Assembly (NCBI RefSeq): GCF_003570885.1
Contig: NZ_QXJC01000003.1
Span: 744,001 to 808,000 of the forward strand
Reading direction: 5' to 3'
DNA: 64,000 bases
From: Simplicispira hankyongi
GTDB lineage: Bacteria > Pseudomonadota > Gammaproteobacteria > Burkholderiales > Burkholderiaceae_C
Positions 1-8,947 of the stretch are shown here, in pieces; positions within the stretch are counted from its first letter, which is position 1; each line of letters begins with the position of its first letter. The notes beneath the pieces are model-generated. The model did not search any database and was not told where the DNA came from. It saw nothing but the letters and a program-made list of their open reading frames with translations. The position numbers and the translations under genes were made by a program.

Positions 1-1212
1 GCCATCGCGCGCAAGGCCACCAAAGATCTCGCGATGCTCAGAGACGCGCGAATCTTCGTGACGGCACCGCCTGCGGTACGCGGCCTCGGCTCGGACGCCG
101 GCTTTAACTTCCAGATCAAGGATTTGAACGGCCTGGGCCACGACGCCTTGGTAGGTGCCCGCGACCAAGTGCTGGAGCAGGCCAAGGGCAGCGCGTTGAT
201 TCGCAGCCTGCGCAGCACCAATCTGGAGGACACCTCCGAGCTGGGCGTGGCGATCGACGACCGCAAGGCTGCCGCGCTGGGCCTCTCGACGGCCAACATC
301 AACAGCGTGCTCTCCAGTGCCATAGGCGGCACCTATGTGAACGATTTTCTGAACAACGGCCGGGTCAAGCGCGTGTACGTGCAAGGCGATGCGCCCTACC
401 GCATGCTGCCGCAGGACATCAGCCAATGGACCGTGCGCAACGACAAGGGCGAGATGGTGCCGTTCAGCGCGTTTTCTTCGACCGACTGGACCTATGGCAC
501 GCCACAACTGCAGCGCTACAACGGCAGCCCCAGCTACGAATTCATCGGTGACAGCGCACCCGGCGTGAGTTCTGGTGACGCCATGAACGCCATCGAGGCC
601 ATTCTGAAGAAGTTGCCCCCAGGTATCGGTTACGAGTGGACAGGCGCCTCCCTCCAGGAGCGCCTGTCCGGCGCGCAGGCGCCGCTGCTGTACGCCGTGT
701 CGGTGCTGTTTGTGTTCCTCTGCCTGGCCGCTTTGTACGAAAGCTGGACGGTGCCGCTCGCGGTGATTCTGGCGGTGCCACTGGGCGTCGTCGGTGCGCT
801 GGTCTTCACTGGGCTGCGCGGCCTCTCCAACGATGTGTACTTCCAGGTGGGGCTGCTCACCACCGTGGGGCTGGCCTCCAAAAACGCCATTCTGATCGTC
901 GAATTTGCCACCCAGTTGCAGGAGCGCGGTCGCAGCGTCTTTGACGCCACGCTGGCAGCGGTGCGGCTGCGGCTGCGGCCCATCCTGATGACGTCCATGG
1001 CCTTTGGGTTTGGCGTGCTGCCGCTCGCCATTGGCAGCGGGGCCGGCGCGGGCGGCCGCCACGCCATTGGCACGGCCGTGCTGGGCGGCGTGGTTTTCTC
1101 CACCTCTCTCGGAATCTTTTTCGTGCCCGTCTTCTTCCTTGTCGTGCGCAGCTGGTTCGCGAGCCAGTCGCGCAGAGAAAATGCCCCAGCGGCGGCGGAG
1201 GAAGCGGTATGA
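1..1212 (+). CDS. RND efflux pump inner-membrane permease, 3' part (HAE1/AcrB-MexB family)
   Basis: The frame is open from base 1, so the gene starts upstream; 403 C-terminal codons are present. The visible part starts in the periplasmic porter/docking domain (DARIFV...NFQIKDL) and ends with the C-terminal membrane half: LLYAVSVLFVFLCLAALYESW, the following helices, the GLASKNAILIVEFA segment typical of the permease family, and the last helix before the RRENAPAAAEEAV tail. In the family this protein is the proton-driven trimer that takes drugs or solvents from the inner membrane and periplasm. The stop overlaps the start of the outer-membrane factor gene by four bases (ATGA), so the two are translationally coupled. 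The substrate cannot be told from this fragment. Confidence 0.93.
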   Translation, partial: AIARKATKDLAMLRDARIFVTAPPAVRGLGSDAGFNFQIKDLNGLGHDALVGARDQVLEQAKGSALIRSLRSTNLEDTSELGVAIDDRKAAALGLSTANINSVLSSAIGGTYVNDFLNNGRVKRVYVQGDAPYRMLPQDISQWTVRNDKGEMVPFSAFSSTDWTYGTPQLQRYNGSPSYEFIGDSAPGVSSGDAMNAIEAILKKLPPGIGYEWTGASLQERLSGAQAPLLYAVSVLFVFLCLAALYESWTVPLAVILAVPLGVVGALVFTGLRGLSNDVYFQVGLLTTVGLASKNAILIVEFATQLQERGRSVFDATLAAVRLRLRPILMTSMAFGFGVLPLAIGSGAGAGGRHAIGTAVLGGVVFSTSLGIFFVPVFFLVVRSWFASQSRRENAPAAAEEAV

Positions 1213-2684
1213 CCCGCATGGCAATGCGCCCTCTGCCGGCCCACGCTTTGCGCGGTCGCAACCCTTTTCTCCTGGTGATCACGGTGAGCTTGTGCTTGTC
1301 GATGGCCGGCTGCATGAATCTGGCGCCCGCCACGGCAACGCCCGCCCTGCCGGTGCCGGCAACCCTGAACGTCGCCGGGCAAGACACGCGGGACCAGGCT
1401 GCAGCGCAACCCACTGCGCACAGCCTGGAGCAGGCCGAGGCCATCGGCTGGGTGCAGGCGCCTGCGCTGCGGCAGGTGCTGGCACTCGCGCTGGCCAACA
1501 ACCGCGACCTGCACCTGGCACTCACCAACATCGAAAAGGCCCGCGCGCAATACGGCGTGCAGCAGGCCGACCAGGTGCCGACACTGGCCGCCACCGTGCA
1601 GGGTACCCGCAGCCGCACGGCGCAGGACCTCACAACAGCCGGGCATGCTCAAACGACCAGCCAATTGAGCGCGCAGATCGGCTTTGCCAGCTACGAACTC
1701 GACTTCTGGGGGCGCGTGCGCAACCTGAACGAGGCGGCGCTGCAGCAGTTCCTGCAGACCACCGAGAACCAGCGCAACGTACAGATCACCCTGGTGGCCG
1801 ACGTGGCCAATGCCTGGCTGACGTTTTCAGCCGACCAGGCGCGCCTGCAATTGGCGCAGGACACGCTGCAATCACGGCGCAAGGCCTACGCGATCACGCA
1901 GCGCATTTACGAGTTGGGGGCCACCTCGGGCCTCGTTCTGGCGCAAAACCAGACCACGGTGGACACCGCGCGTGGCGATGTGGCCGCCTTCTCCAGCCAG
2001 GTCGAACGCGACCGCAACGCGCTGCAACTGCTGGTGGGCGGGCCGGTGCCCGAAGTGCTGCTGCCCGCACCGCTCACCAGCGATACGCCCAGCGCGGCCG
2101 CACTGGCCGATGTAGCGGCGCCCTTGCCGTCGAGCCGGCTGCTGGCGCGCCCTGACATCCAGGCTGCCGAATACGGCCTGCGCGCCGCCAGCGCCAACAT
2201 CGGCGTGGCGCGCGCGGCGCTGTTCCCGAGCATCAGCCTGACGGCCTCGGCCGGATCAGCCAGCACGGAACTGTCCAGCCTGTTCAGCGCAGGCAATGGC
2301 ACCTGGAGCTTCGTACCACTGGTGCGCCTGCCGATCTTCGACGGCGGCCGCAACCGCGCCAATGTGCAGGTGGCCGAGGCCAATGAGCAACTGGCGCTCA
2401 CGCAGTACGAAAAAACGGTCCAGACCGCGTTTCGTGAAACCGCCGATGCGCTCGCCGACCGCGCACGCTGGGCCGAGCGGCTTGAGGCCCAGGCGTCGCT
2501 CCTCGCAGCCACACAAAAGGCGTTTGATCTGTCCGAGGCGCGTTTCAAGGCCGGCGTGGACAACTACCTCTCGGTGCTGGACGCGCAGCGCAGCTTGTAC
2601 GCCGCGCAGCAAACCCAGATCACGCTGCAGCTGGCAGAGCAGGCCAACCGCATCACGCTGTACAAGGTCCTTGGCGGCAGTTGA
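1209..2684 (+). CDS. outer-membrane efflux lipoprotein, NodT/OprM family
   Basis: A 491-residue protein with a lipoprotein signal: hydrophobic stretch at residues 20-32 followed by the lipobox LSMAGC, which makes Cys35 the lipidated residue. The body shows the two OEP repeats of TolC-like proteins, including ASYELDFWGRVRNL and RPDIQAAEYGLRAASANIGVARA, the usual NodT-family signatures. It should form the trimeric outer-membrane channel of the tripartite pump whose permease lies directly upstream with a four-base overlap. The periplasmic adaptor gene is presumably further upstream, outside the window. Length is normal for the family. Confidence 0.93.
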   Translation: MTRMAMRPLPAHALRGRNPFLLVITVSLCLSMAGCMNLAPATATPALPVPATLNVAGQDTRDQAAAQPTAHSLEQAEAIGWVQAPALRQVLALALANNRDLHLALTNIEKARAQYGVQQADQVPTLAATVQGTRSRTAQDLTTAGHAQTTSQLSAQIGFASYELDFWGRVRNLNEAALQQFLQTTENQRNVQITLVADVANAWLTFSADQARLQLAQDTLQSRRKAYAITQRIYELGATSGLVLAQNQTTVDTARGDVAAFSSQVERDRNALQLLVGGPVPEVLLPAPLTSDTPSAAALADVAAPLPSSRLLARPDIQAAEYGLRAASANIGVARAALFPSISLTASAGSASTELSSLFSAGNGTWSFVPLVRLPIFDGGRNRANVQVAEANEQLALTQYEKTVQTAFRETADALADRARWAERLEAQASLLAATQKAFDLSEARFKAGVDNYLSVLDAQRSLYAAQQTQITLQLAEQANRITLYKVLGGS

Positions 2685-2692
2685 CCGCGTTC

Positions 2693-2762
2693 TGATATCA
2701 AAAAGATAGCTGATAGCGCTTACTGCATAAGCGCTAGAGGCCAATTTCTCTTAAATTTCCCC
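2693..2762 (+). repeat. dispersed palindromic repeat, family A, copy 1
   Basis: The core is TAGCGCTTACTGCATAAGCG, continuing CTAGAGGCC, flanked by GATAGCTGA on the left and an AAATTTCC end on the right. The same layout recurs at 10133, 28612, 33663, 41997 and 54898, always in this orientation. Here it lies between two convergent genes. Read on the minus strand it is an AGCGCTTA...TAAGCGCT hairpin followed by a T-rich stretch (CTTTTTG), so it could end transcripts of the minus-strand ABC gene. Confidence 0.8.
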
Positions 2763-2805
2763 TCTCACCCCAACTTGCCCCTGCGCATCGTGCGCAATCG
2801 AGCAT

Positions 2806-4635
2806 TCAGACGTTTGCGCCATCGCCGCTCTGCTGCAGCGCCCACATGTGCGCATAACGTCCGCCCGCCGCCAACAGCGCACTGTGGCTGCCGCGCTCAA
2901 CGATCTGGCCGGCGTCCATGACCAGGATTTCGTGCGCATCGACCACGGTGGAGAGGCGGTGCGCGATCACCAGCGTGGTCTTGCCGCGCGCCACGCCGCG
3001 CAGCTCGGCCTGAATGGCACGCTCGTTGGCCGAATCCAGGGCCGACGTCGCTTCGTCAAACACCAGAATAGGCGGGTTCTTGAGCAGGGTACGGGCAATC
3101 GCCACGCGCTGCTTCTCGCCACCCGAGAGCTTGAGGCCGCGCTCGCCCACCATGGTGTCGTAGCCCTTGGGCGTGCTGGCGATGAAGTCGTGGATGTGCG
3201 CGGCGCGCGCCGCCTGCTCGACCTCTTGCTGCGTGGCGCCGGGCCGGCCATAGGCGATGTTGTAGGCCACGGTGTCGTTGAACAGCACCGTGTCTTGCGG
3301 GACGATGCCGAGCGCTTCGCGCACGCTGGACTGCGTGACGCTGCGCATCTCCTGCCCCGCGATGGTGATGCGTCCCTGCTGGATGTCGTAGAAGCGAAAC
3401 AACAGCCGCGCCAGTGTCGATTTGCCGGCGCCAGACGGCCCGACCACCGCCACCGTCTTGCCTGCGGGAATCTCGAAGCTCACGCCGCGCAGGATGGGGC
3501 GGTCGCTCTCGTACGCAAAGTGCACGGCTTCAAAGCGCACCGCCGGGCTGCTTGCAGAAGATAAAAGGAGCGGCTCGGCACCTGGCGCATCGGCCACCTC
3601 GCGCTCGCGGTCCATGAGCGTGAACATTTTGTCCAGGTCGGTCAGGTTCTGCTTGATTTCTCGGTAAATCACACCAAAGAAGTTCAGCGGGATGTAGAGC
3701 TGGATCATGAAGGCGTTGACCATGACCAGGTCGCCCAGTGTCATGTTCCCGGCGGCGACGCCCTGCGTCGCGCGCCAGAGCATGGCGACCAGCGTGGTGG
3801 CGATGATGGCCTGCTGCCCGGCGTTGAGCATCGAGAGCGTGCTCTGGCTTTTGAGCCGCGCGCGGCGCAGTCCCTCCAGGCTCTCGTCGTAGCGGCGCGC
3901 TTCGAAGTCTTCGTTGTTGAAGTACTTCACCGTTTCGTAGTTGAGCAGCGAATCGACCGCCTTGGTGTGCGCGGCCGAGTCGAGCAGGTTGGCTTCGCGC
4001 CGGAACTTGGTGCGCCACTCCGTCACCACGACGGTGTAACTGATGTAGAGCACCAGCGCGGCAAGGGTGATCCAGACAAACCACATATCGAAGCGGTTGC
4101 CCAGCACCGAGAGCACCAGCGCCACCTCGACCAGGGTGGAGACGATGTTGAACAGCGCAAACGACACCAGCGACTCGATGCCGTGCACCCCGCGCTCGAT
4201 GTCGCGCGTCATGCCTCCGGTCTGGCGCTCCAGGTGAAAGCGCAGCGAGAGGCCGTGCAGATGGCGAAACGTCTCTAGCGCAATCGAGCGCGCCGCACCC
4301 TGCGTGGCCTTGGCAAACACCAGCTCGCGCAGTTCGGTAAACATCGAGGTCATCAGCCGCAGCGCGCCATAGCCCAGCAGCAGCGCTACGGGCACCACGA
4401 GCAGCGTGGCCGGATCGCCGGGCGGGAGCTGCATCGCATCAACCAGGCGCTTGAGCACCAGCGGCACGCCCACATTGGCAAGCTTGGCGCCCAGCATGAA
4501 GACCAGCGCAGCCAGCACGCGCCATTTGTAGCGCCACAGGTAGGGCACCAGGCGCCCAAGCGTCGCCCAGTCAGAGCGGGTGCGCGGCTGGCTACCGAGG
4601 GGGGCTGGGGGAGGGGAATCGCCGTGGTGGCGCAT
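2806..4635 (-). CDS. ABC transporter, ATM1/HMT1-type permease-ATPase fusion
   Basis: A 609-residue half-transporter: an N-terminal six-helix membrane domain (residues about 30-330, with the ATM1-like stretch LLNYETVKYFNNEDFE) joined to an ATPase domain. Walker A GPSGAGKST is near residue 397, the signature LSGGEKQRVAIAR near 500, Walker B ILVFDEATSALD follows, and the H-loop IAHRLST after that. The NYETVKYF motif is characteristic of the ATM1/HMT1 branch, whose members export glutathione-linked sulfur or metal compounds; the substrate here is inferred only at that level. It works as a homodimer in the inner membrane. It is divergent from the thioesterase gene, with 43 bp between starts. Confidence 0.92.
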   Translation of the reverse strand: MRHHGDSPPPAPLGSQPRTRSDWATLGRLVPYLWRYKWRVLAALVFMLGAKLANVGVPLVLKRLVDAMQLPPGDPATLLVVPVALLLGYGALRLMTSMFTELRELVFAKATQGAARSIALETFRHLHGLSLRFHLERQTGGMTRDIERGVHGIESLVSFALFNIVSTLVEVALVLSVLGNRFDMWFVWITLAALVLYISYTVVVTEWRTKFRREANLLDSAAHTKAVDSLLNYETVKYFNNEDFEARRYDESLEGLRRARLKSQSTLSMLNAGQQAIIATTLVAMLWRATQGVAAGNMTLGDLVMVNAFMIQLYIPLNFFGVIYREIKQNLTDLDKMFTLMDREREVADAPGAEPLLLSSASSPAVRFEAVHFAYESDRPILRGVSFEIPAGKTVAVVGPSGAGKSTLARLLFRFYDIQQGRITIAGQEMRSVTQSSVREALGIVPQDTVLFNDTVAYNIAYGRPGATQQEVEQAARAAHIHDFIASTPKGYDTMVGERGLKLSGGEKQRVAIARTLLKNPPILVFDEATSALDSANERAIQAELRGVARGKTTLVIAHRLSTVVDAHEILVMDAGQIVERGSHSALLAAGGRYAHMWALQQSGDGANV

Positions 4636-4678
4636 TGGGGGACAATTCGAAGCGTTGATTCAACCCTGATTGTTGCCC

Positions 4679-5116
4679 ATGAGCGAACTGCCTGCACCGC
4701 CCGCGCTACCCATCCTGCCCGCCCCCGCACCGCCCTGTGAACACGAACTGGTGCTCAAGGTCATTCCCATGCCGGCAGACAGCAACGCCAACGGCGATAT
4801 TTTTGGCGGCTGGGTCATGGCCCAGGTCGATCTGGCGGGCTCGGTGCTTCCCGCCCGCTACATCCGCGGCCGCATGGCCACCGTGGCAGTGAACGAGTTC
4901 ATCTTCAAGCAGCCAGTGCGGGTGGGCGACATCTGCTCCTTCTTCGCCCACGTCACGCGCATCGGACGCACCTCGGTCACGGTGGAGGTCGAGGTGTATT
5001 CGGAACGCTTTGCCGGCCAGGGGCAGTATCTGAAAGTGACCGAGGCGCGCCTGACCTACGTGGCAATCGATGCGGATGGGCGGCCTCGGGCGGTAGTCTT
5101 GCCAGGGGCGCAATAG
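4679..5116 (+). CDS. acyl-CoA thioesterase, YciA-type hotdog fold
   Basis: A 145-residue protein with the YciA/acyl-CoA hydrolase signature NANGDIFGGWVMAQVDLAGSV near residues 36-56, containing the catalytic Asp of the hotdog family, and the second strand motif FKQPVRVGDICSF. Family members cleave short- to medium-chain acyl-CoA to free acid and CoA in the cytoplasm as hexamers. ATG at 4679 is preferred; an in-frame TTG at 4670 adds only three residues and has no better ribosome site. Proline-rich N-terminus (residues 5-20) is unusual but probably just a flexible tail. Confidence 0.9.
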   Translation: MSELPAPPALPILPAPAPPCEHELVLKVIPMPADSNANGDIFGGWVMAQVDLAGSVLPARYIRGRMATVAVNEFIFKQPVRVGDICSFFAHVTRIGRTSVTVEVEVYSERFAGQGQYLKVTEARLTYVAIDADGRPRAVVLPGAQ

Positions 5117-5253
5117 GGCCTGTTCACGCTCATGTTGCCAGATGCGTTGGGTGACATTGCGGCTTTTCGAGACTGCAATCGGACAGCGCTCAGATCACGG
5201 CCCATCCGGCCAGCCGCGCCCAGCGCTGCGCCAGGGCCTCGGTTTCGCGCTGC

Positions 5254-6270
5254 TTAGCCGTTTCGAAAAAGAAAGCTGTAGGCGTTGAGCGCCGGCACCC
5301 CTCCCAGGTGCGCGTACAGAACCCGGGAGCCTTCGGGGAATTCGCCGTTGCGCACCTTGTCGATCATGCCGTGCATGGACTTGCCTTCGTACACCGGGTC
5401 GGTGAGCATGCCTTCCTGGCGCGCACACAGGCGAATGGCTTCGAGCGTGCCCTCGTTGGGCAGGCCGTACTCGGGGCCGCCGTAGCGCGTGTCCAGCACT
5501 ACGTCCTCGGCCGTGATCTCCTGGCCCAGCTCCACCAGTTGGGCCGTGTTCTGGGCGATGCGCAGAATTTGCGCATGGGTCTGCGCGGGCTTGGCCGATG
5601 CGTCAATGCCGATCACCTTGCGCGCGCGGCCATCGGCCGCAAAGCCCACCACCATGCCGGCCTGCGTGCTGCCCGTGACCGAGCACACGACGATGTAGTC
5701 GAACTGGAAACCCAGCGCTCTCTCCTGCTGGCGCACTTCCTCGGCAAAGCCCACAAAGCCCAGGCCGCCGTACGGGTGCTCGGAGCAGCCTGCGGGGATG
5801 GGGAAGGGCTTGCCGCCCGCCTTGCGCACGTCGTCCATGGCCTGCTCCCAACTGGGGCGGATGCCGATGTCAAAGCCCGCCGCGTCCAGGCGCACATCGG
5901 CGCCCATGATGCGGCTCATCTCGATGTTGCCCACGCGGTCGTACACCGCGTCGGAGTAGTTCACCCAGTTCTCCTGCACCAGCACGCACTTCATGCCCAG
6001 GTGGGCCGCCACGGCGGCCACCTGGCGCGTCTGGTTGGACTGGATGCCGCCAATCGACACCAGGGTGTCGTAGCCGCCCGCAATCGCTTCAGGGATCAGG
6101 TATTCGAGCTTGCGGGTTTTGTTGCCGCCGAAGGCGAGGCCCGAGTTGCAGTCCTCGCGCTTGGCGTACAGATGGACCTTGCCGCCCAGGTGGGCCGACA
6201 GCCGTGGGAGCGGTGTGATGGGCGAGGGGCCGAAGGTGAGCGGGTGACGGGGAAATTTCTGCAGGTTCAT
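5254..6270 (-). CDS. acdS: 1-aminocyclopropane-1-carboxylate deaminase
   Basis: A 338-residue PLP enzyme that splits ACC, the plant ethylene precursor, into 2-oxobutanoate and ammonia. Lys51 in [10 protein letters not shown] is the PLP-binding lysine. Tyr294-Glu295 (DPVYEGKS) and Leu322 (AHLGG) are exactly the residues that separate true ACC deaminases from the D-cysteine desulfhydrase relatives. The whole chain, from [17 protein letters not shown] to AYSFLFRNG, reads as a typical full-length family member. It is divergent from an Lrp-type gene, the standard acdS/acdR arrangement. Suggests the host can live with plants or on ACC as nitrogen source (inference). Confidence 0.97.
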   Translation of the reverse strand: MNLQKFPRHPLTFGPSPITPLPRLSAHLGGKVHLYAKREDCNSGLAFGGNKTRKLEYLIPEAIAGGYDTLVSIGGIQSNQTRQVAAVAAHLGMKCVLVQENWVNYSDAVYDRVGNIEMSRIMGADVRLDAAGFDIGIRPSWEQAMDDVRKAGGKPFPIPAGCSEHPYGGLGFVGFAEEVRQQERALGFQFDYIVVCSVTGSTQAGMVVGFAADGRARKVIGIDASAKPAQTHAQILRIAQNTAQLVELGQEITAEDVVLDTRYGGPEYGLPNEGTLEAIRLCARQEGMLTDPVYEGKSMHGMIDKVRNGEFPEGSRVLYAHLGGVPALNAYSFLFRNG

Positions 6271-6432
6271 GGCGGTTGTCCGGTCGATGGAAGGGGTGGG
6301 TGCAAGGGCTCGCTTGCAGTGCCTTCATCGTAAAAAGACACGCGCATTAAATGGTTGCGAATTTCATGGAATTTTCAGAGTTCTTGGTTTCTATATAAAA
6401 ATATTAGCGTCAAATATTTCTTGAAATCCATC
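6271..6432. promoter_or_regulatory. acdS-acdR divergent control region
   Basis: This 162-bp gap between two divergent starts contains the most A+T-rich stretch nearby (about 6331-6425), including AATT-TCATGG-AATT at about 6361-6374, TATATAAAAATATTAG and CAAATATTTCTTGAAAT. In studied ACC deaminase systems an Lrp-like protein binds such a region to switch acdS on. I cannot assign individual binding sites or promoters with confidence. Confidence 0.5.
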
Positions 6433-6948
6433 ATGTGCGCAACAAAAATTCGTTCCAGGAATGTGCCGCAGGCCGATGTGTCGGCCGAGCTGGACCGCAC
6501 CGACAAAGCCATCCTGCGCCAGTTGCAGCGCGACGCCTCGCTGTCCAATGTGGCGCTGGCCGAGAAGGTTCATCTGAGCGCACCCGCCTGCCTGCGCCGG
6601 GTGGAGCGGCTCAAGCGCCTGGGGCTGATTGACAAGGTGGTGGCGCTGCTCGACCCCAAGGCCGTGGGCGCCGGCATGCTGGTGATGATCGGCGTGGTGC
6701 TGGACCGCTCCACGCCCGAGTCGTTCGCCGAATTTGAAAAGGCGGCCGCCAAGGTGTCCGGCTGCATGGAGTGCCACGTGGTGACCGGCGAGTTCGACTA
6801 CTTCATGCTGGTGCGCACGCGCGACAGCGACAGCTTCAACCGCCTGCACGCCGAGCAGTTGCTTTACCTGCCGGGCGTGCGGCAGGTGCGCTCGTTCATG
6901 GTGCTGCGCAATGTGCTGTCCACCACAGAACTACCGCTGGCCTTGTGA
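6433..6948 (+). CDS. acdR: Lrp/AsnC-family regulator, probable AcdR
   Basis: A 171-residue protein: basic N-terminal tail, helix-turn-helix (LDRTDKAILRQLQRDASLSNVALAEKVHLSAPACLRRVERLKRLGLI, residues about 23-70), then the RAM ligand-binding domain (GAGMLVMIGVVLDR...GEFDYFMLVRTRDSDSFNRL). Divergent from acdS, which is how AcdR genes are normally found; AcdR senses ACC-related signals and controls acdS. The ATG at 6433 is chosen because upstream in-frame residues (from 6355) are encoded by the A+T-rich promoter region and do not resemble an Lrp N-terminus. Confidence 0.88.
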   Translation: MCATKIRSRNVPQADVSAELDRTDKAILRQLQRDASLSNVALAEKVHLSAPACLRRVERLKRLGLIDKVVALLDPKAVGAGMLVMIGVVLDRSTPESFAEFEKAAAKVSGCMECHVVTGEFDYFMLVRTRDSDSFNRLHAEQLLYLPGVRQVRSFMVLRNVLSTTELPLAL

Positions 6949-6976
6949 GGGCGCCCCTCAGAGTCTGTTCAAAGTC

Positions 6977-8152
6977 TCACAACCCCCACTGCCGCGCTGC
7001 CAGGTCCTTCATGATGTCTTCCGCCCCGCCGCCAATCATCATCACCTTCACCTCGCGGTAGATGCGCTCGCTGACCGTGCCGCGCATATAGCCCATGCCG
7101 CCGAGGATCTGCACCGCCTGGTCGGCGCAGAACTGCAGGGTCTGGGTGGCGTGGTTCTTGAGCACACAGACCTGGGCCACCCAGTCTGCCCCCACGTCGC
7201 CGGCATCCGCCCGTGCGGCCAGGGCTTCGACCCAGGCAGACGTGGACTGGATGCGCATCTGCATGTCCACCAGCTTGTGGCGCACCGCCTGGTGGCCAAC
7301 GAGCGTGCTGCCAAAAGTCTTGCGCTGGCGCGCCCAGGCGAGCGCCTCGTCGTAGCAGGCCTGGGCAAAGCCCAGCGACGCAGCGGCAATGCCGAAGCGT
7401 TCCGCGTTGAAGTTGGCCATGATGGCGCGAAAGCCGGCACCCTCTTCGCCGAGCAGGTAGCGGGCAGGCACGCGCATATGGTCAAAGCGCAGATGCGCCG
7501 TGTCCGAGCACCACCAGCCCATTTTTTCCAGGCGCGTGCGCGCGAGACCAGGGCTGTCGCCCGGCACCAGCAGCAGCGAAATGCCGCCCGAACCTTTAGC
7601 GCCAGCCTCGCCCGTGCGCACGGCGAGTGTGATCCAGTCGGCACGCATGCCCGAGGTGATGAAGACCTTTTCGCCATTGACCACGTAGTCGCCGCCATCG
7701 CGGCGTGCGGTGGTGGCGAGCTGTGCCACGTCCGAGCCGCCACCCGGTTCGGTGACGGCGAGCGCGGCAATCTGTTCGCCGGCCAACACGGGCGGAACGA
7801 CTTCTCGGCGTACCGCCTCGCTCGCCAGCGCCAGCACTGGCGGCAGGCCGATGTTGTGCGAGAGGAGGCTGGCAAGCACGCCGCCACTGGCACCGTAGCG
7901 GCACAGCGGCGACCACAAGGCCAGGCGCAGCGCTTGCGGCGCGGGTGTTCCGCCGTACTGCTCGGGGTAACCCAAACCGAGCAGGCCGAGCTCGCCGGCG
8001 CGGCGGTACAGGCTGCGCGGGAATTCACCGGCAGCGTCCCACGCGGTGACGTGGGGGGCGATTTCGGTGCGGGCAAAGCGCTCGACCGTGTCGTGCAAAG
8101 CGGCGCGGTCGGCCAGCAATTCGGTGGATGAGGCAGTGCTGGAGGCGCTCAT
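6977..8152 (-). CDS. acyl-CoA dehydrogenase
   Basis: A 391-residue FAD enzyme for the first step of beta-oxidation. Visible landmarks: AVTEPGGGSDVAQLATTARRD (FAD/substrate loop), NGEKVFITSG, the central domain, and the C-terminal QILGGMGYMRGTVSERIYREVK. The catalytic base would be expected in this last region (Glu/Gly position before the GGYGY-like motif); here the motif is GGMGYM. Start codon overlaps the stop of the upstream TetR gene by four bases, so the two form an operon. Chain-length preference cannot be read from sequence. Confidence 0.92.
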   Translation of the reverse strand: MSASSTASSTELLADRAALHDTVERFARTEIAPHVTAWDAAGEFPRSLYRRAGELGLLGLGYPEQYGGTPAPQALRLALWSPLCRYGASGGVLASLLSHNIGLPPVLALASEAVRREVVPPVLAGEQIAALAVTEPGGGSDVAQLATTARRDGGDYVVNGEKVFITSGMRADWITLAVRTGEAGAKGSGGISLLLVPGDSPGLARTRLEKMGWWCSDTAHLRFDHMRVPARYLLGEEGAGFRAIMANFNAERFGIAAASLGFAQACYDEALAWARQRKTFGSTLVGHQAVRHKLVDMQMRIQSTSAWVEALAARADAGDVGADWVAQVCVLKNHATQTLQFCADQAVQILGGMGYMRGTVSERIYREVKVMMIGGGAEDIMKDLAARQWGL

Positions 8153-8823
8153 GGAACATCCCCCAAAAACAGCGCCAGCGCCTGGTCGGTAAGCGCATCA
8201 AGCGAATGCGCGCCGCGCGCATTGAACCACTGCACCGACCAGTTGAGCGCGCCGAGGATGAACAAGCGCGCCGTGGCTGGGTCGGCCCTGAGTGCGCCCT
8301 GGCGGTGCAGTGCTTCGAGCACCGGCGTCCAGCAGGCCTCGTAGGCGTCCTTGGTGGCGGCAATGTCCTGGCGCTGGGTGCTGGTAAGCGAGCGCCATTC
8401 GTAGAGCATTACGGGGATGAAATCAGCATGCGGCCCGTGCAGCACCTCGAAATGCTGGCGCACCAGGCTGCGCAGTTGCGCGTGCGGGCTGGCGCCTTCC
8501 GGCAACCGGGCGAGCGCGTCCTTCTGGCTTTGGGCAGCGAATGCCATGCCTTCCTGCACCACCACGTAGAGCAAGGCATTTTTGCTATCGAAATGGTAGA
8601 ACGGCGAGCCGCTGCGCATGCCGGCGGCGGCCGCAATGTCGCGGGTGCTGGTGCCCTCGAAACCCTTGGCGCGAAACAAGCGCGCCGCAGCCTCGATCAA
8701 GGGGCGGCGGCGGTTGCCTTCGTCGGGGTCGGCTTGCGACTTGGGCGGGCGGCCCCGGCGGCGCGGGCTGGGCGCGGGCGGCGTGGCAGCCGTGCGGGGA
8801 GAACTGGCTTGCGGCTTGGTCAT
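8149..8823 (-). CDS. TetR/AcrR-family regulator of the acyl-CoA dehydrogenase operon
   Basis: A 224-residue protein with a long basic, Ala/Pro-rich N-terminal tail (residues 1-35), then the TetR helix-turn-helix (LIEAAARLFRAKGFEGTSTRDIAAAAGM...FYHFDSKNALLYVVV, residues about 40-90) and an all-alpha ligand domain. It heads a two-gene unit with the acyl-CoA dehydrogenase (ATGA overlap). A near-palindrome AAGCAGATGCTT lies 34 bp upstream of its start and recurs at livH, so it probably represses itself and the uptake cluster; the ligand is likely an acyl-CoA (inference from context). Confidence 0.9.
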   Translation of the reverse strand: MTKPQASSPRTAATPPAPSPRRRGRPPKSQADPDEGNRRRPLIEAAARLFRAKGFEGTSTRDIAAAAGMRSGSPFYHFDSKNALLYVVVQEGMAFAAQSQKDALARLPEGASPHAQLRSLVRQHFEVLHGPHADFIPVMLYEWRSLTSTQRQDIAATKDAYEACWTPVLEALHRQGALRADPATARLFILGALNWSVQWFNARGAHSLDALTDQALALFLGDVP

Positions 8824-8856
8824 GCCGGGAAGATAGCAAGAGCGGCATTTTTAAGC

Positions 8857-8868
8857 AAGCAGATGCTT
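8857..8868. promoter_or_regulatory. candidate TetR operator upstream of the TetR gene
   Basis: AAGC-AGAT-GCTT, a four-base-arm inverted repeat. On the minus strand the context is CAAAGCATCTGCTT, which matches CAAAGCGTCTGCTT at 11074-11087 in 13 of 14 positions. It lies 34 bp before the TetR start codon. Confidence 0.55.
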
Positions 8869-8947
8869 TGTGAAAATACCGTGAACTATTCTGCTGCCGC
8901 CCCAGCGCGGCATGGCGGCGGGCACGGCCGCCTCACCCTGCACCGGC

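Noticed and set aside
5117-5253. Possible gene remnant after acdS: minus-strand frame ending ETEALAQRWARLAGWAVI before a stop near 5193
   Set aside because: No start codon, and no family I can name; could be chance in G+C-rich DNA.
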